This document shows positions 15,612 through 27,633 of a stretch of DNA of 64,000 nt, piece by piece (position 1 is the first letter of the stretch; the number at the start of each line of letters is the position of its first letter). The translations under genes and the position numbers were made by a program. This DNA is from AWTP1-13 sp963840445 (GTDB taxonomy: Bacteria > Pseudomonadota > Alphaproteobacteria > Rhizobiales > Hyphomicrobiaceae), in contig CAWIZC010000029.1 of NCBI GenBank assembly GCA_963840445.1, positions 1 through 64,000 on the forward strand. The letters are read 5' to 3'. The notes under the pieces were generated by a model, which did not search any database, was not told the origin of the DNA, and worked only from the letters and a program-made list of their open reading frames with translations.

Positions 15612-15913
15612 ATGGAAAGTTGACAAGTCAGCATGATCTTCCGCTTGGAGGCGGCAGACAACGCACTCGGACGCCCATCCCAAAATGCTTTCAGCGTCTT
15701 TGGTGTGGGCCAGCCCGTCTCGGGTACGCCTTCCGCCTTCAAGCGAGCGCAAATGCGCCGGAGCTGTTCGGGCTGGCCCAGAAGTTCGAAGCCGATCCTC
15801 GTCAACGGCGGATCCGCCTTCTCGACCTCCTCGTTCATTGCCCAGATGATCCGCTTTGCGGCCATGGACTGGCGTTTCTTTCGGATCCCCCCTGGTGTCG
15901 CGCCGTCTGGCAT
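15608..15913 (-). CDS. Hypothetical protein coupled to the zinc-ribbon gene
   Basis: Encodes 101 residues from an ATG: a basic start (GGIRKKRQSMAAKRIIWAMN), an acidic helix (EEVEKADPPL) and a compact part (FELLGQPEQLRRICARLKAE then GWPTPKTLKAFW). The helical, basic makeup could be a small DNA-binding protein. Its TGA overlaps the ATG of the next gene. Nothing else on function can be seen. Confidence 0.5.
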   Translation of the reverse strand: MPDGATPGGIRKKRQSMAAKRIIWAMNEEVEKADPPLTRIGFELLGQPEQLRRICARLKAEGVPETGWPTPKTLKAFWDGRPSALSAASKRKIMLTCQLSI

Positions 15914-16155
15914 TGTCGTACGTCCGTTGCTCTGACCCTCCCCTCACGCAACCGAAACGCTACGACTTGCATCCGCACCGATGACGCCACTAACAGAGAA
16001 CGTCTCGCAAAGCCGCCGGAGCCCAGCCAGAGACGACATTCCAGCCCGGCGTTTGTCCAGGGGACTGCTCCCCCTCCAAAACCTGCGCGCTCGCCGACAG
16101 GGGGTTCTGGCGCGGAGATTTCGGCAAGGCGGGCTTCTTGAGCGAGGCTAGGCGC

Positions 16156-16555
16156 TCAGCAGCCGCCTCGCTGCCATTCGGCAGACCGCGGGGCGAGGAA
16201 CGGGTTTCGGCCGAGCCTGAATGGATGCAGGGCGCAGTCGCTGAGGGCGCACGAGCGCACGTCGGGGTCTCGATCTGCCGCTGCAGTCAATGCAGCGCTG
16301 CCGGATCGCCTTCAAACCGGATGCGCCGGCCAGCTTGCGCTCGATCGGATAGATCTGCCCGCTCGCCGACGGTCGCCTTATCCGCCGCGGTCGGGCGTTT
16401 CCCGAACCTGTAGGGCCACAATGCGCAGGACGTGGCCGAGCAAAGCCTGACCTCGTTGAAGCTGCCGTTGCAGCATTCCACGCAATGCCGGCGCACCGCC
16501 CGAGTGGCGTGCCGTGGCTGGTGGCTTCGATATCGGGTTGCACGTCCTGCGGCAT
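16156..16555 (-). pseudogene. Protein with duplicated cysteine motif, frameshifted
   Basis: Starts MPQDVQPDIEATSHG at 16555, then shifts into VRRHCVECCNGSFNEVRLC with SCALWPYRFGKRP. After another shift it reads GLKAIRQRCIDCSG, then VRSCALSDCALHPFRLGRNP to a TGA at 16156. So two copies of the pattern CxxC...VRxC...CALxPxRxGxxP occur in tandem, separated by about 35 residues. The Cys arrangement suggests two small zinc sites. At least three single-base indels break it. This motif is common in small proteins of rhizobial prophage-like islands (recalled, not searched). Confidence 0.55.
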
Positions 16556-16624
16556 GGTCCTGCGTTCTCCGGTTGGATGTTGAGACGCAGAACGGAATGG
16601 TCGTTTGCACGCGAATGGTCCCCT

Positions 16625-17314
16625 TCAGCGGTTGCCGCGCGATCGGTTCGGGCAGTTGCGAGCCCGTGACTCATTGCAGGGCGCCTTGACCCTCGCGCCG
16701 CAGTGCGGACACGCCGTTCGCAGGTCGCTGACGCCGTTGGCTGTGACGACCTCACCTTTCCGTGGCAGACGCCACATGCGCTCCGCTACCGACCTCATCA
16801 CGTCGAGGTGCGGATCTCCGTTCGCAAATACGCGCATGTGTGGTGCGCCGTGCGGGCCGCCGTACACGTAGTCGACCTTGACGGCCAGTCTGCTCGATGA
16901 TGTCCCCGCCGATGTCGCGGATGGCAATGCGCTCCTGGACGGCAGCATCATTGGCCCCCCAGCAGCGCTTGACCCAATCGGAAATCTTCGTTTTCCAGGA
17001 CTTCGCAGTCAGAGCCTCTGGCGGCTGCCGCGGTTGGATTTTCGCGGGCGCTGCTGGCGCGGGTCGCGGCGGGGTCGCGGCGCGCGTTGCCCGCCTCGCC
17101 TGCTTGGTGACGACGCTGGAGGTTGCCGCCTGCCGGTGATTGGATATGCCTCGGTTGGGCAACAGGCGAGCGCGCGCTTGGCTTTCGCGTTCATCGCTGG
17201 CACGAAGGCATTCCCTGCAAAGCTGCCGACTTGCGAGCCGCGGGCGCGTCCGGCATTCGCGCACAGCAGGTCGCTAGCCAGTTGCTTCAGCCGATCGGCC
17301 TTACCGGAGGTCAT
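16625..17314 (-). pseudogene. Hypothetical mobile-element gene, multiply frameshifted
   Basis: From the ATG at 17314 the frame reads MTSGKADRLKQLASDLLCAN and SFAGNAFVPAMNAKAKRALA. It then shifts into TAKSWKTKISDWVKRCWGAN and QERIAIRDIGGDIIEQ, then to VKVDYVYGGPHGAPHMRVF with MRSVAERMWRLPRKGEVV and CPHCGARVKA. The last piece has a CPHC zinc-knuckle half-site. Repaired, the protein would be about 220 residues and basic. Function unknown; at least two indels. Confidence 0.45.
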
Positions 17315-17444
17315 TGGCGGCCTCCCCGGGGCGTGTGGGGCACATGGGGCGGATTATTTGCTTAGCCCCATGCGCGCGCGTACACGCGTATACGCGTGTA
17401 AGGGTAACCCGAAACAGCGCATGCGCCCCATGTGCCCCACCCCG

Positions 17445-19645
17445 CTACCTGTCATGCTGGTTCTGCCAATGGTTTGAGTTGTCGCGAGGCTTGAGCGTCA
17501 CGCCCTTGAAGCCACGCTTTCCATGATTGCCGGGCGTGTTTTTCACCAACTCAAAACCCGCCTTCGTCATCCGCGGCGTAAAGCTCTTGCTGTTGCCGGG
17601 ATCATCGCCATTCCGCTCGGCCCAACCTTTCCAGGACTTAAACAGGGATGCTGTCGTATCGCTTTTGTCGGCGCCGCGTTCGCAGCATTCCTCCAGCCAC
17701 ACCGTGAAGACATCCTGTTCGTCGAAGTAGGCCGCCGTCGCCTGGAGCACCACTGGAGGAGGATTCAATCCTTGCCGTTGCCACTCAAGGCAACCGTCGA
17801 TGCACCAACGGAGAATGCCCGGCCACTCCTGCATGAGCTTCTCGGAGAGTTGCGGATCGGGAGTGGCCGGCTTGTGGGTGAATGGAACAATGTTGAAATC
17901 TGCGCCGCATCGCGCCGTCGACGGAGCGCAAATTCGGCTTGTGGTTCCCAGCGATCATCAGCTTGAAGGTCGGTGCGTACGTGAAGAAATCCTGCTTCAT
18001 AAAACGGGCAGTGATCGGATCTCCGCCCGTAAGCGTCTTGATCCGGACTTCGCTCCACGCTCGGCCCTCTTCGGTCTCCTGCGCGGTTACAAGGCGCGCG
18101 CCACGCAACATTGCAAGATCGGTTGGGTGGCGGTCACCCTTGGCGGCCGTGAAAGCCTCCATGCTGGCCACAGATGCGTTGTCGCCGAAGATCTTCGTCA
18201 GGGTATTGATGAAGACGCCTTTGCCGTTACCGCCATCGCCGTAGAAAAAGAACAGTGCGTGCTCGGAGACGTCGCCGGTACAGCAATAGCCAGCCACTCT
18301 TTTCAGATAGTCGATCAGCCCGGTATTTCCGCGCGTCGCGTCGTTCAGAAAGTTGGTCCACGTTGGGGTAGAGGTCCCGGCCGGGGCCGGCGCGATTGCG
18401 GTTTGCTTTGTGATAAAATCGGACGGGTCGGCAGTCCTTAGAGCGCCGGTCTCGAGATCGACTGTGCCGCCCGGTGTGGCCAGCCGGTATGGATGCCGGT
18501 CCCAATCCTCACTGATGGTCGCTAGCCGCGGGTCGGCCTGCGCGAAGCGTTCAACACCGGCAGCAGTCGATGCCTTGGCTGGCGTCGCTTTGCTATCCGC
18601 ATTTGCTGTTCGCGCCATTTCCCGCGCGTAGTGAAAAGGTAGTCGCTTCCGTTCACGCCCCCAACGATTACCATCCCATTGGAGCCAGGAGCCCCAGTCG
18701 TGACAGTATCGCAGTTCATCGACGTGCCGATCAGCGAAGGCGTTAGCGATTGCGTCTTCGTTAGCGATGCAGGGCGTCGCTGATTGGTCCTCTTTCACCT
18801 CGGCACATCGCGCCAGCAGTTCCTCGAGTTCCGCGTCCTTCCTTTTCTAGGAAGTCCTTGACATCACCCTTCGGACCGCAGTCCGGATACCGAACAAGAA
18901 TGACGCGACACCCGATTTGGCGAAGTGCTTTTGCGATCGTCGCGGCCTGGTCTTCCCCGCTGTCGTCGTTGTCGACGTGGACGAGGATCCTGCGCCCCTG
19001 AAGCGCGCTCAGGTCTGGCAGATCCTTCCGCTTGGTCATCAAGGAGGTCGCAGCCAACCCCAGTTGTGCAAGTCGATCGGCCTTGAGCTCGCCTTCGCAG
19101 AAGTGGACATCTTCCCCGGCGCGGCGGAGTAGTTCATGCAGCCGATAGAGCGGCGGCGCTTGTCCGCCTATGCCCGTCTCCCACTTCGCGCTGCCGTTGT
19201 GTCCGGTCTTGTGCGCCCAAACAAAATCCTTTTCTCGGCCCACACGCTTGCCGTGGTACGGGTCGAAATATTCAAAGCGCTCCTTGCGCAGCGTCTGGTC
19301 GCCTTGCGCATCCGTCGCGTAGTGGGTTGCGACCAGCTTCCTGATCCCAAGTGGTTTCGTCTTCGTAGGCTTGAATGATCTATCCGCCTCGCCGCGGCTC
19401 AAAGCGACACCGTGCCCGCGCAAAGCCGCAGCGATGTCTTTCTGTCGGTCGGCGCCGCATACCTTGCAATGAAAGACGAGCGTTCCGTCTTTCTCCGCGA
19501 TGTCTAGGGATGGCTCGGTGTCAGCGTGACACGGGCAGCAGGCTCGCGCGCCGTTACATGTGCGTTGCCATCTGCCCGGCAGCATTGCTGCAACAGCGGC
19601 CGGCTCCCGCCAAACCGGTCTCTCGCTACTAGCCCCCGCTGCCAT
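17445..19645 (-). pseudogene. TOPRIM primase - D5-like helicase of a phage/plasmid element, two frameshifts
   Basis: Replication protein of the P4/D5 type that would prime and unwind element DNA. The ATG at 19645 follows GAGGGATCA. The N-terminus has a zinc site (ACCPCH, then HCKVC), followed by a TOPRIM core (HFCEGELKADRLAQLGLA and HVDNDDSGEDQAA). After DFLEKEG the frame shifts; the next frame continues DAELEELLARCAEVKEDQSA into the D5_N and SF3 helicase part with Walker A GDGGNGKG (near 18220) and AMRRRF. There an extra T shifts the frame again into FNIVPFTHKPATPDPQLSEK and the C-terminal wing, ending at 17445. Repaired length is about 730 residues, one fused protein. Inactive as written. 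Confidence 0.75.
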
Positions 19646-19800
19646 TGATCCCTCGACGTCGGCGCTTCCAAAGCGCTTCGACGGTTGGTGACAACGAGCG
19701 CAACTGCCTTGCGCCAAAGGGGCTAAGACCCTACGGTACGAGCGTTATCGTTGCTTCAAAAGCGGCCCCCGCCCGGCGGACGCTCGGTTTCGATTTCCAG

Positions 19801-19834
19801 AAGGCCTCCGCTCAGAGTTTGAGATGGAGGCCTT
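19801..19834 (-). terminator. Hairpin after the AlpA-like gene
   Basis: AAGGCCTCC (19801-19809) pairs perfectly with GGAGGCCTT (19826-19834), with an extra CTCA/TGAG pairing inside the loop. It lies eight bases beyond the stop of the gene at 19842. The T-run is weak. Confidence 0.5.
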
Positions 19835-19841
19835 CGTCATT

Positions 19842-20033
19842 TCATGCCCCCGCGAGCTTCCTTTCCAGCGGTTCCCGCAACACCAGAATGCGCTTGCCGA
19901 GACGGATATGCTCCAACTCGCCACGCGCACAGGCCTGGTACGTTTGGTTGAGCCCGACACCCAACAACTTGGAAGCTTCGATCACCGAGATCGTTCGGCG
20001 GACTTGCTCCGCCAGTGCATCCTGCTGTCTCAT
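19842..20033 (-). CDS. AlpA/excisionase-like helix-turn-helix protein
   Basis: A 63-residue DNA-binding protein from MRQQDALAEQVRRTISVIEA; an in-frame ATG 19 codons upstream (20088-20090) is an alternative start. The core ISVIEASKLLGVGLNQTYQ followed by GELEHIRLGKRILVLREPLE is the winged-helix pattern of AlpA/Xis-type proteins, which control integrase expression and excision in prophages and islands. It is divergent from the ribbon-helix-helix gene at 20095 and precedes the primase gene on the minus strand, so it may set early transcription of the element. A hairpin follows the stop. Confidence 0.65.
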   Translation of the reverse strand: MRQQDALAEQVRRTISVIEASKLLGVGLNQTYQACARGELEHIRLGKRILVLREPLERKLAGA

Positions 20034-20094
20034 CGCTTTGCCCGTAAAGTCTTCGCCAAACGCGTACGCTAATCGAAAGCAGTAGTGCATAACT

Positions 20095-21087
20095 ATGTCA
20101 GAACGGGAGAGAATGGTAGACGTGACCATAGGAGCCACCGATATTGCTGTTGACAAAGTTGCCGGTGACCAAAGAGGGAGAGCGGGTATGGCGCCCGAAC
20201 CAAGCGAACTGACTGTAGAGATGCAGCTTGCAGCGGCTCGGGAGAGGATCGCGCAGCTCGAGCGAGAGAAGGCCGCGGCAGAGGACCGGGTTACAGCGTT
20301 ACTGATTAAGATCCGGAGGGGCGGCGGCTTCAGCCCTCCCAAGCGCAATATGGACGGCGGTGAGCGCGTCCAGTTGAGTTTGAGAGTCACCCCCAAGCTC
20401 AAGGCCGATCTGGACACCAAGGGCGCCGAGACCGGCCGCGCCCTGTCCAGCGAAGCGGAATTCAGGCTCGAACAGGCCGCTTATCAGGAAAGCCAAGTCT
20501 TCCAATCCCTTGCGCTGGCGATGGGGAGCCGCGAGATGGCAGGCCTCCTTCTCATTATAGGCCTGGTCATGCGTCGTGCGCGCCTGGACACGATTGACGC
20601 CCTGTCCCAGTCGGGGGACCACAAGGTCGCCAATCGCGACAGCATTGACCGCATGGCTCTCGCCATGGCGATCGACGCTGCGCATGTGATTCTCGAGGGC
20701 GCCCGCCCCAACGGTGGTGTCGGAGACGACGCGTCACTAGACAGCGGGGTGAAGGCCGCCAAGTACATGCTTGGCGTGCTGCGGGTCGGCCGCGATCCCG
20801 CGCAGATCAAGCCGAGCTTTGATCAAATCCTGGACCAGGATCTCTACCAGCTGCCGTCATGGGTCACCGGAGAGACCAAAGACGTCCTGCAAGTCCTCGC
20901 CAAATCGATAGCCATCCTGGACATGGAACGCACGGGATTCCGGTTCGGGGCGTTGGCATTGCGGAACGAGATGTTTCGGAAGCACATGGCCGGGGACGCG
21001 ATGCAGGCGGCCATGCGCGGTGCTACTACACAACCCGACACATCTTCCGACACATCCTCCGAATTGAAGAAGCAATCACGGGCCTAG
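20095..21087 (+). CDS. Ribbon-helix-helix protein with N-terminal coiled coil
   Basis: A 330-residue protein, intact in a decayed neighbourhood. Residues about 40-70 form a coiled coil (AARERIAQLEREKAAAEDRV). Residues about 88-125 match an Arc/MetJ-type ribbon-helix-helix (QLSLRVTPKLKADLDTKGAE then RALSSEAEFRLEQA). A long helical C-terminal domain follows. The ATG at 20095 lies close to the divergent AlpA-like gene; an ATG six codons downstream (GGGAGAGA ahead of it) is an alternative. Likely role: DNA-binding regulator or partition/segregation factor of the element, inferred from the fold. Specificity unknown. Confidence 0.6.
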   Translation: MSERERMVDVTIGATDIAVDKVAGDQRGRAGMAPEPSELTVEMQLAAARERIAQLEREKAAAEDRVTALLIKIRRGGGFSPPKRNMDGGERVQLSLRVTPKLKADLDTKGAETGRALSSEAEFRLEQAAYQESQVFQSLALAMGSREMAGLLLIIGLVMRRARLDTIDALSQSGDHKVANRDSIDRMALAMAIDAAHVILEGARPNGGVGDDASLDSGVKAAKYMLGVLRVGRDPAQIKPSFDQILDQDLYQLPSWVTGETKDVLQVLAKSIAILDMERTGFRFGALALRNEMFRKHMAGDAMQAAMRGATTQPDTSSDTSSELKKQSRA

Positions 21088-21165
21088 CCTGGTTCGGAAC
21101 TAGACGCATGACGCGGCGCACACACGATACAGCAGGCAAGCGGCCAGTCCGCTTACCGCCATCGT

Positions 21166-21413
21166 GTGACGCCGCGCGACGTTCCGCCGGAGGTCGCTGC
21201 CAAGCGCCTCGGCCTGACACTGGCTGCAATTCGAGGAGGCGTTGCCCGCTTGCTCGACAGGGGTTTCCGCGGGCGGACTGCACAACGAAGCTTTTCGATT
21301 CGACTGCCATTGAGCGATGGATGGACGATCGCCACTGCCTGGCCGGCGGTAGACCGTTGCGTGACGCTGACGACGGCTACGCGGAGAAGGCGCGGCGGAT
21401 AATGAATGGGTAG
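21166..21413 (+). pseudogene. AlpA-like HTH gene, frameshifted
   Basis: GTG-initiated: TPRDVPPEVAAKRLGLTLAA is a helix-turn-helix start; the frame then breaks and resumes as GFPRADCTTKLFDSTAIERW, ending EKARRIMNG. At least one single-base indel near 21230-21260. The stop overlaps the integrase start, so this small regulator was coupled to the integrase, a common arrangement in rhizobial integrative elements. Confidence 0.55.
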
Positions 21414-22677
21414 GGACAAAATTCGCCACTTGCTCTTTCTGCACGGGCGCTGGCGCTGGTGCCCGAGCAGGAGCGCGCGCGCCCACGGCTTCAAAATGAT
21501 CAACCTGACGGCGGGCCTTGTCATCGATGGCCAGCACGTCCCGAGCGCCGTCGACAAGGCTCGAGCTATCGAGTTGAACGAAGCATGGGACCGAGCTCGC
21601 CGCGGCATTCCCGATAAGCACGTCTTGGCGCACCGCTACCCGGCCGGATCGATCGGCGACGGGTACATGCGGGCAATGCGCCTGCGCGAGGCGGAGCGGA
21701 CCGCCAAGGGGCTCACGTGGACGACAGAGCAGCGGTCGCAGGGATGACTGGCCGCGCGCGTGGAAATGGATCGAGCCGCTATTCGCTGACGCGAATCCGA
21801 AGACCGTTCGGACGGAGCACTTGATCGGAGATCCGGCCCGGCCCGAGATCGTCGGACTTCGGCCGCTGGTAGCCGCCAAGGTGTCGGAGTCGGAGGCGCA
21901 CCGCGTCATCAAGGTCTGGAGGGCGCTGTGGGCGAAGATGGCCGTCTTCGGCTACTGCGACGCCAGGCGAGATCCGTCCTTCCTGTTCGAGAATTCGGCC
22001 CCCAAGCCTCGTCAGGCCGTCTGGCGCGAGGCGGAGGCCGTGCGCCTGGTCAAGCAGGCTGGCGCTCCGGATACTACGGCTTAGCCTCGCTGCTGGCCGT
22101 GGCGTGGGACAGTCAGTTGTCGCCCGTCGATACGCGCAAGTTGCAGATCCAGCACATGCGCAGTGATCGGTTCGGCGTCTGGTTTGAGGTGTCGCGGGCC
22201 AAGACTGGCCGGGCTGCCATGGCCACCCTCAGCAGGCGGACAACTCGCCTCTTGGAGGCTTACCACGCCCTGACGCCGGCGACGGCCGTCCAGGCGGCGC
22301 CGGTGTTCCGGAACAGGTCAGGGCGGCCATACAGCAAGGACACCCTAGGCGACGACTTCCGGGACGTGCGGGCTTGGTGTTTGGCCCTCAAGAAACCCGC
22401 CAGCTCGCTGACTTCCGCCGTAGTGGAACCGTGGAAGCCCTTGCCGGCGACGTGAGCCCGTCGCGGCTGTCCAGCAAGATGGCGAACTCGATCTCGGTGA
22501 GCAACCGGCTGCACAAGACCTATGGGCCAGTCCAGCTGGCAACCGTGCGCAAAGCAGACGAGGCGAGGAAGGTAGGCAGGACGCTAATCTGCGCGAACAA
22601 AAACCGGACGAAAGTTTCACAGCGCCGGTCCAGAAAGTTAAACAGAAGCGTTCAGTAAAACCAGACGGACCGAAATA
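21406..22677 (+). pseudogene. Tyrosine-recombinase integrase of the element, multiply frameshifted
   Basis: Site-specific recombinase that would insert the element at the adjacent tRNA-Asp gene. Pieces in order: MGRDKIRHLLFLHGRWRW with GLVIDGQHVPSAVDKARAI (N-terminal arm), then WPRAWKWIEPLF, the core-binding part EAHRVIKVWRALWAKMAVFG, and the catalytic part LLAVAWDSQLSPVDTRKLQI, WFEVSRAKTGRAA, ETRQLADFRRSGTVEALAGD and ASNRL-like SVSNRLHKTYGPV. Frame changes occur near 21738, 22065 and 22375, so three indels. Length if repaired is about 420 residues. It ends about 25 bp from the 3' end of tRNA-Asp, the expected attachment-site geometry. Not functional as read. Confidence 0.75.
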
Positions 22678-22701
22678 GTGGAAGGAGTTCAACAGGTAGG
22701 A

Positions 22702-22778
<77 letters not shown>

Positions 22779-22887
22779 AATCCACAAAAGCGCGCCCTGG
22801 CAAGCGCGCTGTCACGAGGCGCCTCGTTTACGTGACCCCGGACAGCGCGTCAAGCGCGAGCCCTCGTCTGGAGTGTCCCGACAGGGT

Positions 22888-22962
<75 letters not shown>

Positions 22963-23069
22963 GGCCGCCTGTCTGGCCGGGTAAGTGGCCGTCGGCAATA
23001 GGGAGCAGGCGATGCCATGCTTTGCAAGGCGTACTGCCTTGCCTAACTCCCCATCCCGAGAAACAGAAC

Positions 23070-23101
23070 GGGCGCGCTTTCGCTGCAATGCGGGCGCGCC
23101 C
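23070..23101 (-). terminator. Terminator hairpin of hupB
   Basis: On the minus strand GGGCGCGC (23094-23101) pairs with GCGCGCCC (23070-23077) across a 16-nt loop, followed by GTTCTGTTTC. It lies about 20 bp beyond the hupB stop. Confidence 0.55.
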
Positions 23102-23122
23102 GGAAAGCCAGCAAAAAAAGCC

Positions 23123-23395
23123 TCAGTTCAGCATGTCCTTCAAAGTCTTCGACGCCTGGAACTTCGGCACGAGGGCGGCCTTGAGCATCATCTCCATGCC
23201 GGTTTGCGGGTTGCGAGCCTTGCGAGCCGCGCGCTTGGTGACCTTGAAGGTGCCGAAACCCGGCAGGCGAACCTCCTCGCCCTTCTTCATGGTCTTTTCG
23301 ATGTGGGCGATCACCGCGTCCACCGCGACACCGGCTTTGTCTTTCGTGAGCTCGGCCGCCTCCGCCACGGCATCAATCAAATCCTTTTTGCTCAT
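23123..23395 (-). CDS. hupB: HU-family DNA-binding protein
   Basis: Nucleoid-associated histone-like protein of 90 residues that bends DNA non-specifically as a dimer. It begins MSKKDLIDAVAEAAELTKDK and has the HU dimerisation helices, the GFGTFKV turn around residue 46 and the DNA-binding arm (TKRAARKARNPQTGMEM, with the conserved RNPxTG) around residues 53-70. Length and sequence are normal. It lies downstream of lon with its own 280-bp upstream interval, the usual alphaproteobacterial arrangement, and is followed by a hairpin terminator and then tRNA-Val. Confidence 0.95.
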   Translation of the reverse strand: MSKKDLIDAVAEAAELTKDKAGVAVDAVIAHIEKTMKKGEEVRLPGFGTFKVTKRAARKARNPQTGMEMMLKAALVPKFQASKTLKDMLN

Positions 23396-23612
23396 CTCGT
23401 CCGTCCTTGTGACTTGGGAAACCTTGGGAAGGGAGTGCCCGGGGCGGGATGGTTCAAATCATCCCGGAGGACCGGTTTAAGCCGCTGTCATGCAGCGGCG
23501 AGCGCGAAACAACGCCCAAAGAACACTGTCGTCAAGCGGAAAAGCAGCCAAATACCGCGATTTCTCTGGGGTTTTTGGGGGTTTCCCACGCTTGGTTGCA
23601 CTGCAATATGCC

Positions 23613-23644
23613 AAAAGGCGAGAACCATTTCTGGCCCTCGCCTT
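23613..23644 (-). terminator. Rho-independent terminator of lon
   Basis: On the minus strand AAGGCGAG pairs with CTCGCCTT, with an inner GGCCA/TGGTT extension, followed directly by TTGG. It begins 30 bp after the lon stop codon. Confidence 0.7.
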
Positions 23645-23673
23645 GGCAAAATTGTGACAGGCCTATACCCCGG

Positions 23674-26088
<2,415 letters not shown>

Positions 26089-26302
26089 GGTCTTTCTCTT
26101 TCGCCGATGTACAGGGCTTACGTGAGAGCCCTGATTTGGCCAAGTGGCACGTCACCAATCTGCCACTGGGCGTCGCTTCCTCGCAACACCCCGACTGGCA
26201 CCGGTACGCTGTGCATGGCACCAATCGATTCTGACATTCGCACCGCCTCGCACGAGGCTATCAGATGGTGCGATAGACCTGCAGTCGGCGTGCTTCCCAA
26301 AG

Positions 26303-26335
26303 GTAAAGATGGGCTCCCATGACCCTTCCATCAAG
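26303..26335 (-). promoter_or_regulatory. Possible heat-shock (sigma-32) promoter of lon
   Basis: On the minus strand CTTG (26332-26335) is followed after 18 bases by CCCATCTTT (26305-26313). This resembles the alphaproteobacterial RpoH pattern CTTG-N17/18-CYTATNT with one mismatch in the -10. It is about 215 bp upstream of the lon start. Confidence 0.35.
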
Positions 26336-26349
26336 GCCCGGCTGCCACC

Positions 26350-26376
26350 AGCCCTGTTGCACGCAACCAACAGGCT
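26350..26376 (-). terminator. Hairpin downstream of clpX
   Basis: AGCCTGTTG pairs with CAACAGGGCT on the minus strand with a one-base bulge, just after the clpX stop. There is no T-run, so it may be only a stabilising or attenuating structure. Confidence 0.35.
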
Positions 26377-26382
26377 GATGGG

Positions 26383-27633
26383 CTAGGCGCTGGAGCCCTT
26401 TTCCCCAGCCCTGTCCGAGTAGATGCGCAGCGGTCGCGCTCCGCCTTCCACAATTTCGGGCCCGATCACCACCTCTTCGACCCCCTTGAGGCCTGGCAGC
26501 TCGAACATGGTGTCGAGCAGGATCGCTTCCATGATGGAGCGCAGCCCGCGCGCACCGGTCTTGCGGTCGATAGCCTTGCGGGCGATCGCCTTCAGTGCGT
26601 CCTGGGTGATGGTCAAGCGCACGTCCTCCATCTCGAACAGGCGCTGATACTGCTTGACCAGCGCGTTCTTGGGGACGGTTAGGATCTGCATCAACGCAGC
26701 CTCGTCGAGATCCTCGAGCGTGGCGATCACGGGCAACCGGCCGATGAACTCCGGGATCAGGCCGAACTTCAGCAGATCCTCGGGCTCGACCCCCTTCAGG
26801 ATGTCGCCGGTGCGGCGCTCGTCGGGGCCTGTCACCTTCGCACCGAAGCCGATCGATGAGCCCCGACCTCGCCGCGAGATGATCTTCTCGAGGCCGGCGA
26901 AGGCACCGCCGCAAATGAACAGGATATTGGACGTGTCGACCTGCAGGAACTCCTGCTGGGGATGCTTGCGGCCGCCCTGCGGAGGCACGGACGCTACCGT
27001 CCCCTCCATGATCTTGAGCAGCGCCTGCTGCACGCCTTCACCCGATACGTCCCGGGTGATCGAAGGGTTGTCCGACTTGCGGCTGATCTTGTCGATCTCA
27101 TCGATGTAGACGATGCCGCGCTGCGCCCGCTCGACATTGTAGTCGGCGTTCTGCAGCAGCTTCAGGATGATGTTCTCGACATCCTCGCCGACGTAGCCGG
27201 CCTCGGTGAGCGTGGTGGCATCGGCCATCGTGAAGGGCACATCGAGGATGCGCGCCAGCGTCTGCGCCAGAAGCGTCTTGCCGCAACCGGTCGGCCCGAC
27301 CAGAAGGATGTTGGATTTGGCCAGTTCGACGTCGTTGTTCTTGGCCGCGTGGTTGAGCCGCTTGTAGTGGTTGTGCACTGCGACGGAGAGCACACGCTTG
27401 GCGTGGTCCTGGCCGATCACATAGGAGTCCAGCACCGAGCAGATCTCGGCCGGGCTCGGCACGCCGTCACGGGACTTGACGAGGGTGTTCTTGTTCTCCT
27501 CGCGGATGATGTCCATGCACAGCTCGACGCATTCATCGCAGATGAACACCGTCGGGCCCGCGATCAGCTTGCGGACCTCATGCTGGCTCTTGCCGCAGAA
27601 CGAGCAGTAAAGCGTGTTCTTTTCCTGGGCCAT
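26383..27633 (-). CDS. clpX: ATP-dependent Clp protease ATP-binding subunit ClpX
   Basis: AAA+ unfoldase of about 416 residues that feeds substrates to ClpP. I start at MAQEKNTLYCSFCGKS because ten upstream in-frame codons are not typical of the family. The N-terminal zinc-binding domain has CSFC near residues 10-13 and CDECVELC some 20 residues later. Walker A is GPTGCGKTLLAQTL near 117 and Walker B VYIDEIDKI near 180, followed by the pore loop and sensor regions (IGFGAKV, FIGRLPVI). All key residues are present. It lies between clpP and lon on the same strand, the conserved proteolysis block. Confidence 0.96.
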   Translation of the reverse strand: MAQEKNTLYCSFCGKSQHEVRKLIAGPTVFICDECVELCMDIIREENKNTLVKSRDGVPSPAEICSVLDSYVIGQDHAKRVLSVAVHNHYKRLNHAAKNNDVELAKSNILLVGPTGCGKTLLAQTLARILDVPFTMADATTLTEAGYVGEDVENIILKLLQNADYNVERAQRGIVYIDEIDKISRKSDNPSITRDVSGEGVQQALLKIMEGTVASVPPQGGRKHPQQEFLQVDTSNILFICGGAFAGLEKIISRRGRGSSIGFGAKVTGPDERRTGDILKGVEPEDLLKFGLIPEFIGRLPVIATLEDLDEAALMQILTVPKNALVKQYQRLFEMEDVRLTITQDALKAIARKAIDRKTGARGLRSIMEAILLDTMFELPGLKGVEEVVIGPEIVEGGARPLRIYSDRAGEKGSSA

